64,000 nucleotides of DNA, taken from Strigamia acuminata. Its lineage: Eukaryota; Arthropoda; Chilopoda; Geophilomorpha; Linotaeniidae. This document shows positions 45,901-53,930 of the stretch, piece after piece. Under the pieces are notes generated by a model. The model did no database searches and was not told the DNA's origin. It saw only the letters and a list, made by a program, of their open reading frames with translations. Each line of letters begins with the position of its first letter. Positions within the stretch are counted from its first letter, which is position 1. The stretch spans positions 9,840,517-9,904,516 of the forward strand of contig OX442318.1 of NCBI GenBank assembly GCA_949358305.1. Direction: 5' to 3'. A program made the position numbers and the translations under genes.

Positions 45901-47696
45901 AAGTGGGAAGACCTAAAAAGGTTGTGTCACCTGCGGTTAGTGAGCGTTCGTTTTCGCGATCACTGCCAAGAGATGCGTCACCGATATCGGACAAAGAACA
46001 GTCTGGTAGTGACAAATTGCTAAGCGACCATAGTTCTGACGAATATCGGACTACGGTGCCACCTCTGCCGTCGCGACCAAATACGCGTTCGAGGCTGACT
46101 CAACAACAACCTTTAGTGGATGACCAAGTTTCGCCTTATGTGTCCGAAGATTCCGACGAGGATCGCCCAGTGGAACATCCAGCATATGAGCTGCTGCCAA
46201 CTCAGGAGAGGATGAGATTGGTCCAGTTGGCGGACAGTTGGTCGAAAGGCATTATGGCGTACTTGGAAACGAAGCTTTTGCCATCTGACGAGGATGAAGC
46301 TGAAAAGATTAAAAAGCAATCTGTGGACATGGCCTTGTATCGTGGACTTCTGTGCAGGTACCCGCCGGTGAAAATTGGCGAGCGCGCCCAATCGCGTCGT
46401 ATTTACTTGCCGGAGCCTTTGAGACGAATTTATTTTCACTGCCTTCATTTCCCGCCAACTTCTGGCCACCTCGGAATTGAAAAGACCTTGATGCGTTTGA
46501 AAACGCGTGTTTTTTGGCCAGGAATGAAGCGAGATGTGGCGGAGTGGATCAAAGTATGTGGGCCATGCCAGAGAGCAAAAGTTGAACGGCGTTTGCCAAT
46601 GGGAGAAATGGAAACGGCAAAACCACGCCGTCGTTTCAGAACCATCTACGTCGACTACTTTGGGAAAAAGTTGAAGTCTAGCCAGGGTAATTGCTACGCG
46701 TTCGTAATGGTTGACGCAGCTAGCAGATGGGTTGACGTTCGACTTACTGAAAATGCAGATGTTCCAACTACAATTGCGCAAATTGAGAAATTTGTGCAAC
46801 GATGGGCCTTCCCAAAGACTTTGATTAGTGACAATGCGCCTACATTTCGTTCTGCGCGTTTTCAAGCGCACTGTGCGGGAATGGGCATTGTGAACAAGTA
46901 CATATCTGTGTACCATCCGCAAGGGAATCTGGCGGAGCGCCTAAACCAGTCGCTGAAGACCTGCATTCTCGCGTACATCGATGAACACGTGAACTGGGAC
47001 CGTCATATCGGCTACTTCATTTTGGCCATTAACGCCAGCTATCAAACATCTTTGAAGTTTTCGCCGTATATGATGATCGTTGGACAGGAAGCGCGTTACC
47101 CAGGCGACCTCGACAGTGATACCGACGACGGAGATCCTCTTCCGCCGGATGAGGCGAAGTATTTACATCGTTACATGCTACGCGTCGGAGCCGAGGCACG
47201 AAAGAACCTGGAGATCGCGAACCTGCGACACAAGCGATGGTACGACCGGAAGCGACGGCCCCACGACTTCAAACCTGGCGACTGGGTGACACTGAAAAGC
47301 AGAATCTTGTCGTCAGCGGACAAGCAGGTCTCGGCAGGGTTTCAGCAGCGAACGGAGGGTATTTATATAATACACCGGATCATCGGGCCGAACACCATGC
47401 TGTTAATGAAGGAAGATGGCAGCGTAACGCAGCCATATCACATCGTCGACTTACGACATTGGTACAGCGAGCCTGATGACAGCGCGAAGACGCCAGCGGA
47501 TGTTTTGGATCCTCCGGAAGTGCTGATCGCCGCTGGAAGTGAGCGCGTCCCCAGTTTCATCTCTAAAGCGGACATGGACGACATTCATCACCGAGTTGAC
47601 AAATTTAGCGCGGAATCACGTGAAATTTGCATGAACTTTTATGCCGAGAACAGAGTTCGGCTGAAGGATTGTGAACACGGAGAAAGTTCGTCATGA
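42909..47696 (+). CDS. pol: Gypsy Pol (protease, RT, RNase H, integrase), -1 frame
   Basis: Expressed as Gag-Pol by -1 frameshift; the frame has no suitable ATG near its start and runs about 1595 residues from the shift. Numbering from the GTG at 42984: protease FDSGA (Asp77) and LLLGRDFC; RT with WRCAMDFRPIN and YIDDIIVFSK (551-560); RNase H with LQTDASYSGLGAAL (Asp701), ECLAAVWAV and SDHKCLKWL; a linker (about 890-1080) with three AT-hook-like motifs GRPRK, RGRPPK and GRPKK; integrase finger H...H1162...CGPCQ; and core Asp1224, SDN (Asp1283) and Glu1318. It reads HPQGNLAER, one residue shorter than the usual HPQGNGxAER. A short C-terminal domain (KPGDWVTLKSR) follows. Confidence 0.93.
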   Translation, partial: RQRAPTEVRRQSGGPKEEVGLTPKAVSEPPEVKRVLPPKSVLTAPNTDPILPKLTSFVMISPKEKDVSEEPKIEIGIGERVRRDSQYVKIVWNDIQFIAQFDSGAQTCIMAQDLYEKLHEKMGVEMVVLHETIRVANNQLVEVLGSVEITVRAPQTLISFVCLVIEDSSADLLLGRDFCRAVGLCTDHGLNCWFIRGSEERRSFMTMRQALASDPVLLLPLIPAAPKMAVPAPISDVNCVLLNHCTLPAETFELPHDDAPFRVKVVVSRKTAENRSWTFLWSPPRREKSRRTKFRDTTRVYRRPMCFSQFRRSKRVRRARKRLSQSAESSVPSVPPDSVISDVEGKVGSTGGQFSPTTNFVEYLPCPDPTKLDWIYGQLSNQLSPKRITHLIDALKPVSNIFREEIGLCNNTLFEVDLKPDFRPIHVPVRPVNPAKKAIIDQYIDQKLAQGIIRRSKSDCAVAPVVVPKKDGRWRCAMDFRPINAQTMPDVYPLPDIDNIFSYLGGAKWFSIIDGREAFHQIGVRPGDERFLAFITHRGLYEYVRMPFGPINGPATLQRAMNLTLAEFLYKCVFVYIDDIIVFSKTFEEHVEHLKQVLTLLDAAGFTMNAGKTELCKRSLEVLGHIVEEGKIRPNPKKTSAIQLFPAPTNVKELQRFKGMIGYYSSFFPGYSKTCEVFRPLMKKNAPWNWTDGCQAAFEYLRDHVATSTLQRRFPDWTKPYILQTDASYSGLGAALMQLDNNGIRVPIAFASRALNSAEKNYNVTEIECLAAVWAVKRFRSYLELMDFYLESDHKCLKWLFAQREPKGRLARWILSMSDFRFTFLHCSGTSNRVADALSRAPVDPAIEIGDDDCPLVDDATYCAFFDDFASWPTIEMVELDEHFVPKPSGSKIVNVVKLRKKLRILQKKREFEELEPLELFGDSDTRLPKPPGPSRGGSVPADMENAVFGAHQLSGVITPPAALLPKRCVGRPRKVIVAPTDPVPKRKRGRPPKPKRKVGRPKKVVSPAVSERSFSRSLPRDASPISDKEQSGSDKLLSDHSSDEYRTTVPPLPSRPNTRSRLTQQQPLVDDQVSPYVSEDSDEDRPVEHPAYELLPTQERMRLVQLADSWSKGIMAYLETKLLPSDEDEAEKIKKQSVDMALYRGLLCRYPPVKIGERAQSRRIYLPEPLRRIYFHCLHFPPTSGHLGIEKTLMRLKTRVFWPGMKRDVAEWIKVCGPCQRAKVERRLPMGEMETAKPRRRFRTIYVDYFGKKLKSSQGNCYAFVMVDAASRWVDVRLTENADVPTTIAQIEKFVQRWAFPKTLISDNAPTFRSARFQAHCAGMGIVNKYISVYHPQGNLAERLNQSLKTCILAYIDEHVNWDRHIGYFILAINASYQTSLKFSPYMMIVGQEARYPGDLDSDTDDGDPLPPDEAKYLHRYMLRVGAEARKNLEIANLRHKRWYDRKRRPHDFKPGDWVTLKSRILSSADKQVSAGFQQRTEGIYIIHRIIGPNTMLLMKEDGSVTQPYHIVDLRHWYSEPDDSAKTPADVLDPPEVLIAAGSERVPSFISKADMDDIHHRVDKFSAESREICMNFYAENRVRLKDCEHGESSS

Positions 47697-48682
47697 ACAC
47701 CTTCTTTTTCTGCTTTTAAAGTGTTTTTCGTGTTTATTAATTTATTTCTTAGCATTGGTTGCATTTTTGGCTGACTTTTGGTGTTTGTAGAATTTGTTTA
47801 TATTGGAATGAGTATGTTGTTGTGTTTTTTCGTGTATTTTTACTAATCTCTAGTTTTTGGTTATTTATTACTAATTGTGGATTTTTCGTCGACATTTCGG
47901 AAGGAGATGCGGAGTTAAAACTCTTTTCTTTTCCGTTCGAGATGGAGACGCGACCTGTTGTCGATTTATTTTGATTTTTGTAAGCGTTTGGTGTTGGTTT
48001 TCATGTTCGTTGTTGGTTGCGCGTGTGTGGTCTAGTTTACGACAGATGGCGCCGGAGTGTCTGGTGTCAGCTGACCGATGACCTCACTTTTCAATCAGTG
48101 TCTGGCAGCCATATTGTATTCGCGACTTAACACAGTGCGCCTCGTGTCTTCGCGTCTCTGATATTTTCAACGCGAACCAAGCCACAACTGAGCGTGGAAG
48201 TCCGCCAAAGCGCGTTTAATACGTTTGTAACATTAATTGTGAGTATTATTGTGGTTTTCACTGAAAAATTGTAAATTTTGACCTACTCGAGCAACATGTG
48301 TTTTTTGATAAGTGCGGCGAGTTAGGGTTAGACTTGTCCCGTGCGCGAACCGACGTGTTTGAAGTTTCTTTTTGTTATTTTTCCGTCGGTGTAACGCGTT
48401 AATATTGTTTAGTAAGCTTCGCCGCTACTTGTTAAAGCATATTTAATTGTTGGGGAAATTTTGTATTTTTGATTAGTTTCACTTTGCGAAAAGCAAGATG
48501 GCGTCGCCATGCTCCTGGAATTTTCCTTGTAGTCACGTGATGTCCGCCATCTTTGGCGAGTACCCGTATGCGCATGGATGGACTTAGCCAAATTTTCAGC
48601 TTGTTCATTTCAAAGTGATAAGTTCGCACGCGATGTTTATTTCTTATTCGCGTTTACTTTCTAATTTATTCCCATTGTTACG

Positions 48683-48940
48683 ATGAATTTTGTACATTTG
48701 TGCGAAGATTTTGTATTGTTATTAGATTTTTTGATTAATGTTTTTTCTGTTACTTTTAACTTTTGTTTTGGGTTATTGCGCATTGGTATTTCGCTCATTT
48801 TGATCGTAATCCCATTTCACGCGCTTTGTTTCTTAATTTTCATAACTTCAGTGATTTTTAACTGTGAATACCTCTTTTGGTTAAGTTATGAATTGTTACG
48901 TGAACTTTATCGAGTAATTTTTTATAACCCACGCTATTAG
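48683..48940 (+). CDS. Small hydrophobic ORF in the gypsy spacer (85 aa), doubtful
   Basis: ATG-initiated and very hydrophobic: FVLLLDFLINVFSV, LLRIGISLILIVI and FLIFITSVIF could be two or three membrane segments. Thymine-rich DNA tends to encode such residues by chance, and I recognise no family. Listed because it sits where an env-like membrane protein would be expected. Confidence 0.2.
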   Translation: MNFVHLCEDFVLLLDFLINVFSVTFNFCFGLLRIGISLILIVIPFHALCFLIFITSVIFNCEYLFWLSYELLRELYRVIFYNPRY

Positions 48941-49009
48941 CCCATGTTTTTATTGTTGTATTTATTTGCTCTTGCTCGAGTGGTGTTTTTTGTTGTTTTT
49001 GTTCAATTT

Positions 49010-49038
49010 TTTGATTTTTCTTTTGTGACTGAATTTAG
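49010..49038 (+). promoter_or_regulatory. Candidate splice acceptor for a subgenomic ORF3 mRNA
   Basis: A long pyrimidine tract (about 48985-49027), then CTGAATTTAG ending at 49038, 18 nt before the ORF3 ATG. With the GTAAGA donor at 40218 in the 5' LTR it could give a spliced mRNA for ORF3, as envelope genes use. Confidence 0.4.
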
Positions 49039-49056
49039 TAGTGATTTTCAACCGTC

Positions 49057-50868
49057 ATGACTGGACGAGGCAACGGAGTACGACCGCCGTGGCGAGGAGG
49101 GAAAAACGGCAAGAACAAGACCGGTGTTGTGACGCGTCGGCAACGACAGGCGCGTGAACGTTATGTCTGCCCCTACCCAGTGCCGCGACTATTTGAAACT
49201 GGACCCATCTTGATGCCAAATTATCACCCGGATCATCCGATGTGCCGGGCCTACCCGAATCGCGAACTTTGCCCGGTGTGTTCGGGCTGGGGCCATCTTC
49301 ATCAAGGCCGAGATGAATGTTTCGTGTGCGAGGGCTTTGGCAACTTACGTAGAGCCCAATTCAAGATTTGGATGCGGCGCGTACAAGCCCTGTGTTTGGG
49401 TCGATCGGTGGCAGATGGCAGAGATATTTCTTTTTATGTTCTTCCTGATCGTTTCCAGCCGTTGCTCGGGTCCGCATCAGATTGCAATAGATTCGCGATC
49501 CAACATGAGGCCTACTGGCGGAATACCATCCAAATGGCCGCCGCCGAGAACATCCGACCGCATAATTGGCAATACCCGCCGATTGGATGCCTTATCATGG
49601 CGCCCGGAACTGTCACGCCTGAGCTTCCATCTTTTTTCCGTCAATGGGCACCGATGGTCCGAGGACAGCCGCGAAACCCACCGCCGATTACTTCGCGCCT
49701 TCACTCCCAGGCTCGTCAGAGACGAGATAACCCGCAAGCTCCCGTGGTCGTCGGTGCTGCGCGAACGGCTGAGGAGCATCAACGCTTGAGACTAATTGCT
49801 GAGCGTAATGCTCATTTATTACGTGATATTTCTCGTTTGCAGGATGATTCCCTTATGCATGCTGCCCAGAGCTCGATGCTTGAGGAGATCGAAGGTGTCC
49901 GAGAGTCGTCGCGTTTTGTGAATGTCGCGTCGGGGATGATGGTGCCCCAGTGTCGGCCGGTGCCCACATTACAGCCCGTGCCAGAAGCGTCCACGTCACG
50001 AGTTGAAATTTCCGAGATTCCGCCGCCGATTGATGAGACGGTTTTGTCCACTGCATTGTTGCCGGTCGGGCAATCCCAGTGTGAAATGGACGAGATGGCA
50101 ACCCCTTTTGGCGTCGATCTTAAGCGCGATTGGACTGAGTCCGATATGGAGTGGCTGATCCGATGCCACGACGAAGCCACGCGTCGCCGTGCAGCCGCGT
50201 TCCCGGGAGGGATGATTCCTCGTTCGACCCCAGCCCAGTTGGAGCAGTCGATGGACTACGTCGGCGAGCTTCCCAATTTGCGTGTGCACCTGACCGATGC
50301 TGGTCGAGGAGTCGAGTTTTTGTCGGATTCGAGTGATGATGAGGAGGCTGAGTCGTGCCCCCGCCGCCCACTCCTTCCAATCTTTACCGGACGCCAGGTT
50401 CAGCGCGACCTGCCCTTTGCCACCCAGCCTGAGGATTTTGTCATCGCGATCCAAGAGTTGGTGAGTGATCAACACCGCGAGCGTGACTTTGGTTCGTGTC
50501 GCGAACTCCAGCTGTATTTTGAGACCATTATGGCGCGTGCAACCTTCGATGACATCTTCCCGATGGGCACGCTTGAATGGGAGCCACCGTCGCGTTGGAG
50601 AACGGACACGTACCTGGATGCGGATAGCACGCGATGGAAGGAATTTTTCTATCTCATTCTTAAAAGAGAGTTGAGCCTATCCGAAAGCATATCTGCTTTG
50701 GTCCACTTGTTGGAGGAAAACCACGTCCGTGTTCTCCAGCAGTTGCTCGCCAACACTTTGACCGAGTTCCGTCCGCGCAATGAACAACAATTGGGCGATG
50801 TTATTACCTACCGCGCCATCACTCTCATGAAGGAGCTCGTAACGGCCATGACTGGCTACGAGTTCTAG
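49057..50868 (+). CDS. Gypsy ORF3, 603-aa protein with two CxxCxGxG motifs, function unknown
   Basis: ATG at 49057, intact to 50868. The N-terminus is strongly basic (MTGRGNGVRPPWRGGKNGKN, then TRRQRQARER), suggesting nucleic-acid binding or nuclear entry. Residues 72-95 read CPVCSGWG...CFVCEGFG, two CxxCxGxG units like half of a DnaJ-type zinc domain. The middle is Pro/Arg/Gln-rich; an acidic Ser patch SDSSDDEEAES lies at about 425-437; the C-terminal 130 residues look helical (ESISALVHLLEENHVRVLQQ). I see no signal peptide, membrane segment, fusion peptide or glycoprotein features, so it is not an obvious envelope. It occupies the env position. The GC-rich codon use matches gag and pol, so it belongs to the element. 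No family recognised. Confidence 0.85.
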   Translation: MTGRGNGVRPPWRGGKNGKNKTGVVTRRQRQARERYVCPYPVPRLFETGPILMPNYHPDHPMCRAYPNRELCPVCSGWGHLHQGRDECFVCEGFGNLRRAQFKIWMRRVQALCLGRSVADGRDISFYVLPDRFQPLLGSASDCNRFAIQHEAYWRNTIQMAAAENIRPHNWQYPPIGCLIMAPGTVTPELPSFFRQWAPMVRGQPRNPPPITSRLHSQARQRRDNPQAPVVVGAARTAEEHQRLRLIAERNAHLLRDISRLQDDSLMHAAQSSMLEEIEGVRESSRFVNVASGMMVPQCRPVPTLQPVPEASTSRVEISEIPPPIDETVLSTALLPVGQSQCEMDEMATPFGVDLKRDWTESDMEWLIRCHDEATRRRAAAFPGGMIPRSTPAQLEQSMDYVGELPNLRVHLTDAGRGVEFLSDSSDDEEAESCPRRPLLPIFTGRQVQRDLPFATQPEDFVIAIQELVSDQHRERDFGSCRELQLYFETIMARATFDDIFPMGTLEWEPPSRWRTDTYLDADSTRWKEFFYLILKRELSLSESISALVHLLEENHVRVLQQLLANTLTEFRPRNEQQLGDVITYRAITLMKELVTAMTGYEF

Positions 50869-51385
50869 TGCGCGTGTTTTCCTATCTCAAAGTGACAATG
50901 TTACCCGGACGTGACTTTTTCTCCGCGTAATCTTCCACAAAGTTTGGTGTTTGATGCGGACTTTTTGTTGAACAATACCAGTGCTATTGGACATTATCCT
51001 GATTTGTGATTATTTTATTAGTGTTTTCAGTCGCGTATGTTTGTGTGATGTGAGGTTTGGTGTTTAACGCTCGTGTTGTTTAGTCCACGCGTTTATATGC
51101 CTCACCATAATTGTTTTTGTTACTTTTCGCGACTTTAAGTTTTATTGTTCTTTATCTAGTGTATTCCTAGTGCCTGGCGCTTAACGCTAGTAATTTTGAT
51201 TTGTTTAGATTTCGGTGCTTAACGCCCGCTTGTGTTGTTGAGTCCACGCGTAAGTTCCGCGCCTCACAGTTGTTGTTTCATTCTAATCATTCCAAGTGTC
51301 ATTTGATTTTGATTTTGTATCGCTTTTTATTTTCTTTACTTTTCAGGTTTGTTTCGAGAATAAAAACACTCTCGTCCGAGGGGTG
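50869..51385 (+). other. Gypsy 3' untranslated region and purine tract
   Basis: 517 nt from ORF3 to the LTR, with repeated GGTGTTTAACGC and GTCCACGCG motifs (about 51058-51250), AATAAA at 51359-51364 and a short purine run GAGGGG (51378-51383) next to the 3' LTR. Confidence 0.6.
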
Positions 51386-52375
51386 TGTCACGGCCCGGCA
51401 TTAACGCGTAATGTAATCCTGTTAAATTGTTGTGTTTGTGCGCGTTTTCCGTGTGTTCCTAACCATTGTTTTGTTTAAACTCCTAATAAATCCTTAAATC
51501 TAATATTTGAGTTTTCCTACCTTTTCACCTCATTTTGTATTCATTTTCATCCCTTGACTCAGTCTGGAGTGGCTCAATTCAGCCACATCAGACCGGTCTA
51601 AGTTGTGTATTTCCCACTGTTACCCCTCTTGATTTCATTTAGTTTATCCATCCTAATTTAAATGTTTGAGTCACACGCGCTTAGTCATCGTGATAATTAT
51701 TCACGTACGCGTCTGATTGGCTCTCTCATTGGCTTTACCTTTAATTCTGTATTGGATCTGGCCCAAGTTCACTTCAGAGCTGTTTCAAGCCAGATTCAAT
51801 CAGAAGGTACAAGACCATGAGCTTGGTAAGAGCCTTAATTGGCCGGAGCATTTGGCATCCTTTCTCCTGTGTTTGCTCACAGTATTGACTCCATGCCATT
51901 GATTTACGCATGTTGAGGATGTTCATTGTCAGATCGCGTGTTTAATTCCGCGTGTCATCTTCGAATTCCTTTCCTCTCGTTGACCTTTCGTTATTGTGTT
52001 TTATATGCCGCTGATACACGCCGAAGGATTAGAAATTGGATTCAAGTTGGCCATGAGTCGTTATTTTGTCTTTTGTGCGCGGTTAGTGCGCGATTACTCG
52101 GTTTGGTCGCTCCGCCATTAGGGGCCCCAACCAAACTTAGTATAGGCCACGCTAGCGTTGTTAAGTCCGCGCGTGTGCATCATTCTCTTCCATTTTATAA
52201 TTCCAACAGACCCGGCTTAAATTTGTATAATGATCGAGTAAGAGGACAAGCTTGCCGCCACCCTTCAGGCTGCTTGTCGTTGCCCGGGCTCTTATTCGAG
52301 ACCAGGCTCTCCTAGAATCGTACTGGCGCGTCTTTCAAGCGCGGTTTAAAATATCCAAACAACCAGTTCATGATA
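51386..52375 (+). repeat. Gypsy 3' LTR (990 bp)
   Basis: Reads as identical in length and sequence to the 5' copy; followed by the ATTT duplication. Confidence 0.93.
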
Positions 52376-52379
52376 ATTT

Positions 52380-53090
52380 TTATTTTCATTATCATTTTTG
52401 CAAACTAAATTTAATTCCATGTAAACTGGAGAAAAGTTCTAGTGGGCAAACAAAGAAAAAGAAATACGAAAAATGATTAAAAACTTCTGATCAAATTAAA
52501 GTCAAATTCATAGCAAGTTTCTGTTGGCTAAAGGTCAACTTGAATTGCTATTTGGTTGTATGCAAGCAGTCGAATAACATAAAATATTCATTGGTGGAGG
52601 ACAATCTAAAAAAGGGTGAGCATGGGGAAGAGAGAATGGAGGTACTTTAAATCTCAATTCACCATTTACTCTCGCTGTAGTAAATTTGCAAATTATGAAT
52701 TAATTTCTTTCGTCATTTCTTATTCATGAAATATGCGAGTTGCTTCAAGAAATGTAATGGTTGACAAGCCAAATGGCAAAGAAATTCTACCATTACAAAA
52801 TGAAATTGCAGAAAAAAGTGAAATAATTTTTTTTTAAATCCAAAAGATAAAAGAAAATAGTGTGCGCTAAAAAAAACCGCACGGTAGAAGTAAAACTTCT
52901 CGACTTATTCCAAATTATCAAGTGTTCTGTGCAGTGTTGTCCACTAAATTGTGATGGGCGTTCACATTCACGTTCACTACAAATTTTTCCAAAGTTCAAG
53001 TTCATGAATTTGAACCAAAAGTTTACGATCATTTTTCTAAATTTATTTTAAACAAGCTGTACCCGGCCACGCGTTGCTTTGGCTCATAAA
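52380..53090. other. Flank of the gypsy element, no gene seen
   Basis: AT-rich DNA without recognised content. Confidence 0.5.
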
Positions 53091-53670
53091 TAAATCCAGT
53101 GGAAATAAATCCCATGGAAATCCTGTGGAAATCCCGTAGTAATCCCGTGGAAATCCCGTGGAAATCCCATGGAAATCCCACGGAAATCCAGTGAAAATAA
53201 ATAAATTCCTTGGAAATCCCGTGAAAATAAATAAATTCCTTGGAAATCCCGTGAAAATAAATAAATTCCTTGAAAATCCCGTGAAAATAAATAAATTCCT
53301 TGGAAATCCCTTGGAAATCCCATGGAAATCCCGTAGAAATAAATAAATCCCGTGGAAATCCCATGGAAATCCCGTGAAAATAAATAAATCCCTTGGAAAT
53401 CCCACGGAAATCCCGTGAAAATAAATAAATCCCTTGGAAATAAATCCTGTAGAAATCCCATGGAAATCCCGTGGAAATAAATAAATCCCATGGAAATAAA
53501 TCCCATAGAAATAAATAAATCCTGTGAAAATAAATAAATCTCGTGAAAATCACATGGAAACGCCATGCAAATAAATCTCGTGAAAATCACATGGAAACGC
53601 CATGCAAATAAATCCCGTGCAAATCCCACGGAAATCCCCCGAAAATAAATCCTGTGCAAATCACGAGGTG
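53091..53670 (+). repeat. GGAAATCCC / AAATAAATAAATCC minisatellite
   Basis: Variable-length tandem copies of TGGAAATCCCGTGGAAATCC with interspersed AAATAAATAAAT. Preceded by CTGTACCCGGCCACGCGTTG and followed by the repeat tail at 53680-53930. Open on the minus strand over about 590 nt only through the repeat. Confidence 0.85.
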
Positions 53671-53679
53671 ATCGCACAT

Positions 53680-53930
53680 CCGCTGAATTGCGATATCAAG
53701 TTTCATCTTTTGTTGAATAAGGCGCGAAGCGTGCAACAGATGGCGCTAGAACCAACGGCCGCCATTTTTGTTTGGAAAAAGCACATTTTTACCTGTCACA
53801 GGTGTAGAAAAACCTGTCATGGGTATCACAGGTATATAAGAACATTCCCCAATTCGAACTCAACGTTGTGTCCAAATTTCAAACCAATCAGTGAAGAACT
53901 TTTGGAGATTTGAGATAATGAACAGAAAAC
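53680..53930 (+). repeat. Dispersed-repeat tail flanking the minisatellite
   Basis: CAGATGGCGCTAGAACCAACGG, a short TATATAAG and a 3' part reading AATTTCAAACCAATCAGTGA, the kind of tail seen on interspersed repeats in arthropod genomes. Not classified further. Confidence 0.35.

Larger units (their letters stand above)
47697..49056 (+). other. Gypsy pol-ORF3 spacer
   Basis: 1.36 kb, T-rich, without a recognised gene. It includes a small hydrophobic ORF (48683-48940) and a strong acceptor (AG at 49037-49038) before ORF3. Confidence 0.6.
39778..52375 (+). mobile_element. Complete 12.6-kb Ty3/gypsy-type LTR retrotransposon with a third ORF
   Basis: 990-bp LTRs at 39778-40767 and 51386-52375 that read as identical, and a 4-bp target duplication ATTT (39774-39777 and 52376-52379). 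Then a tRNA-Phe primer site, gag, pol in the -1 frame (protease, RT, RNase H, integrase), a 1.36-kb gap and a 603-aa ORF3 before the purine tract and 3' LTR. RT before integrase places it in Ty3/gypsy (Metaviridae-like). Intact ORFs and matching LTRs indicate recent movement. At 12.6 kb it is very large for an animal gypsy element. Confidence 0.95.

Noticed and set aside
46113-46922. 269-codon minus-strand frame opposite gypsy integrase
   Set aside because: Shadow of the pol frame; no domain and no start context.
49057-50868. ORF3 as a retroviral-type envelope
   Set aside because: No signal peptide, membrane anchor, cleavage site or Cys-rich ectodomain pattern is visible, although its position and possible splicing resemble env.
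53029-53677. 174- and 197-codon minus-strand frames (GFPWDF/YLFSRDF repeats)
   Set aside because: Translation of the GGAAATCCC minisatellite; repeat artefact.
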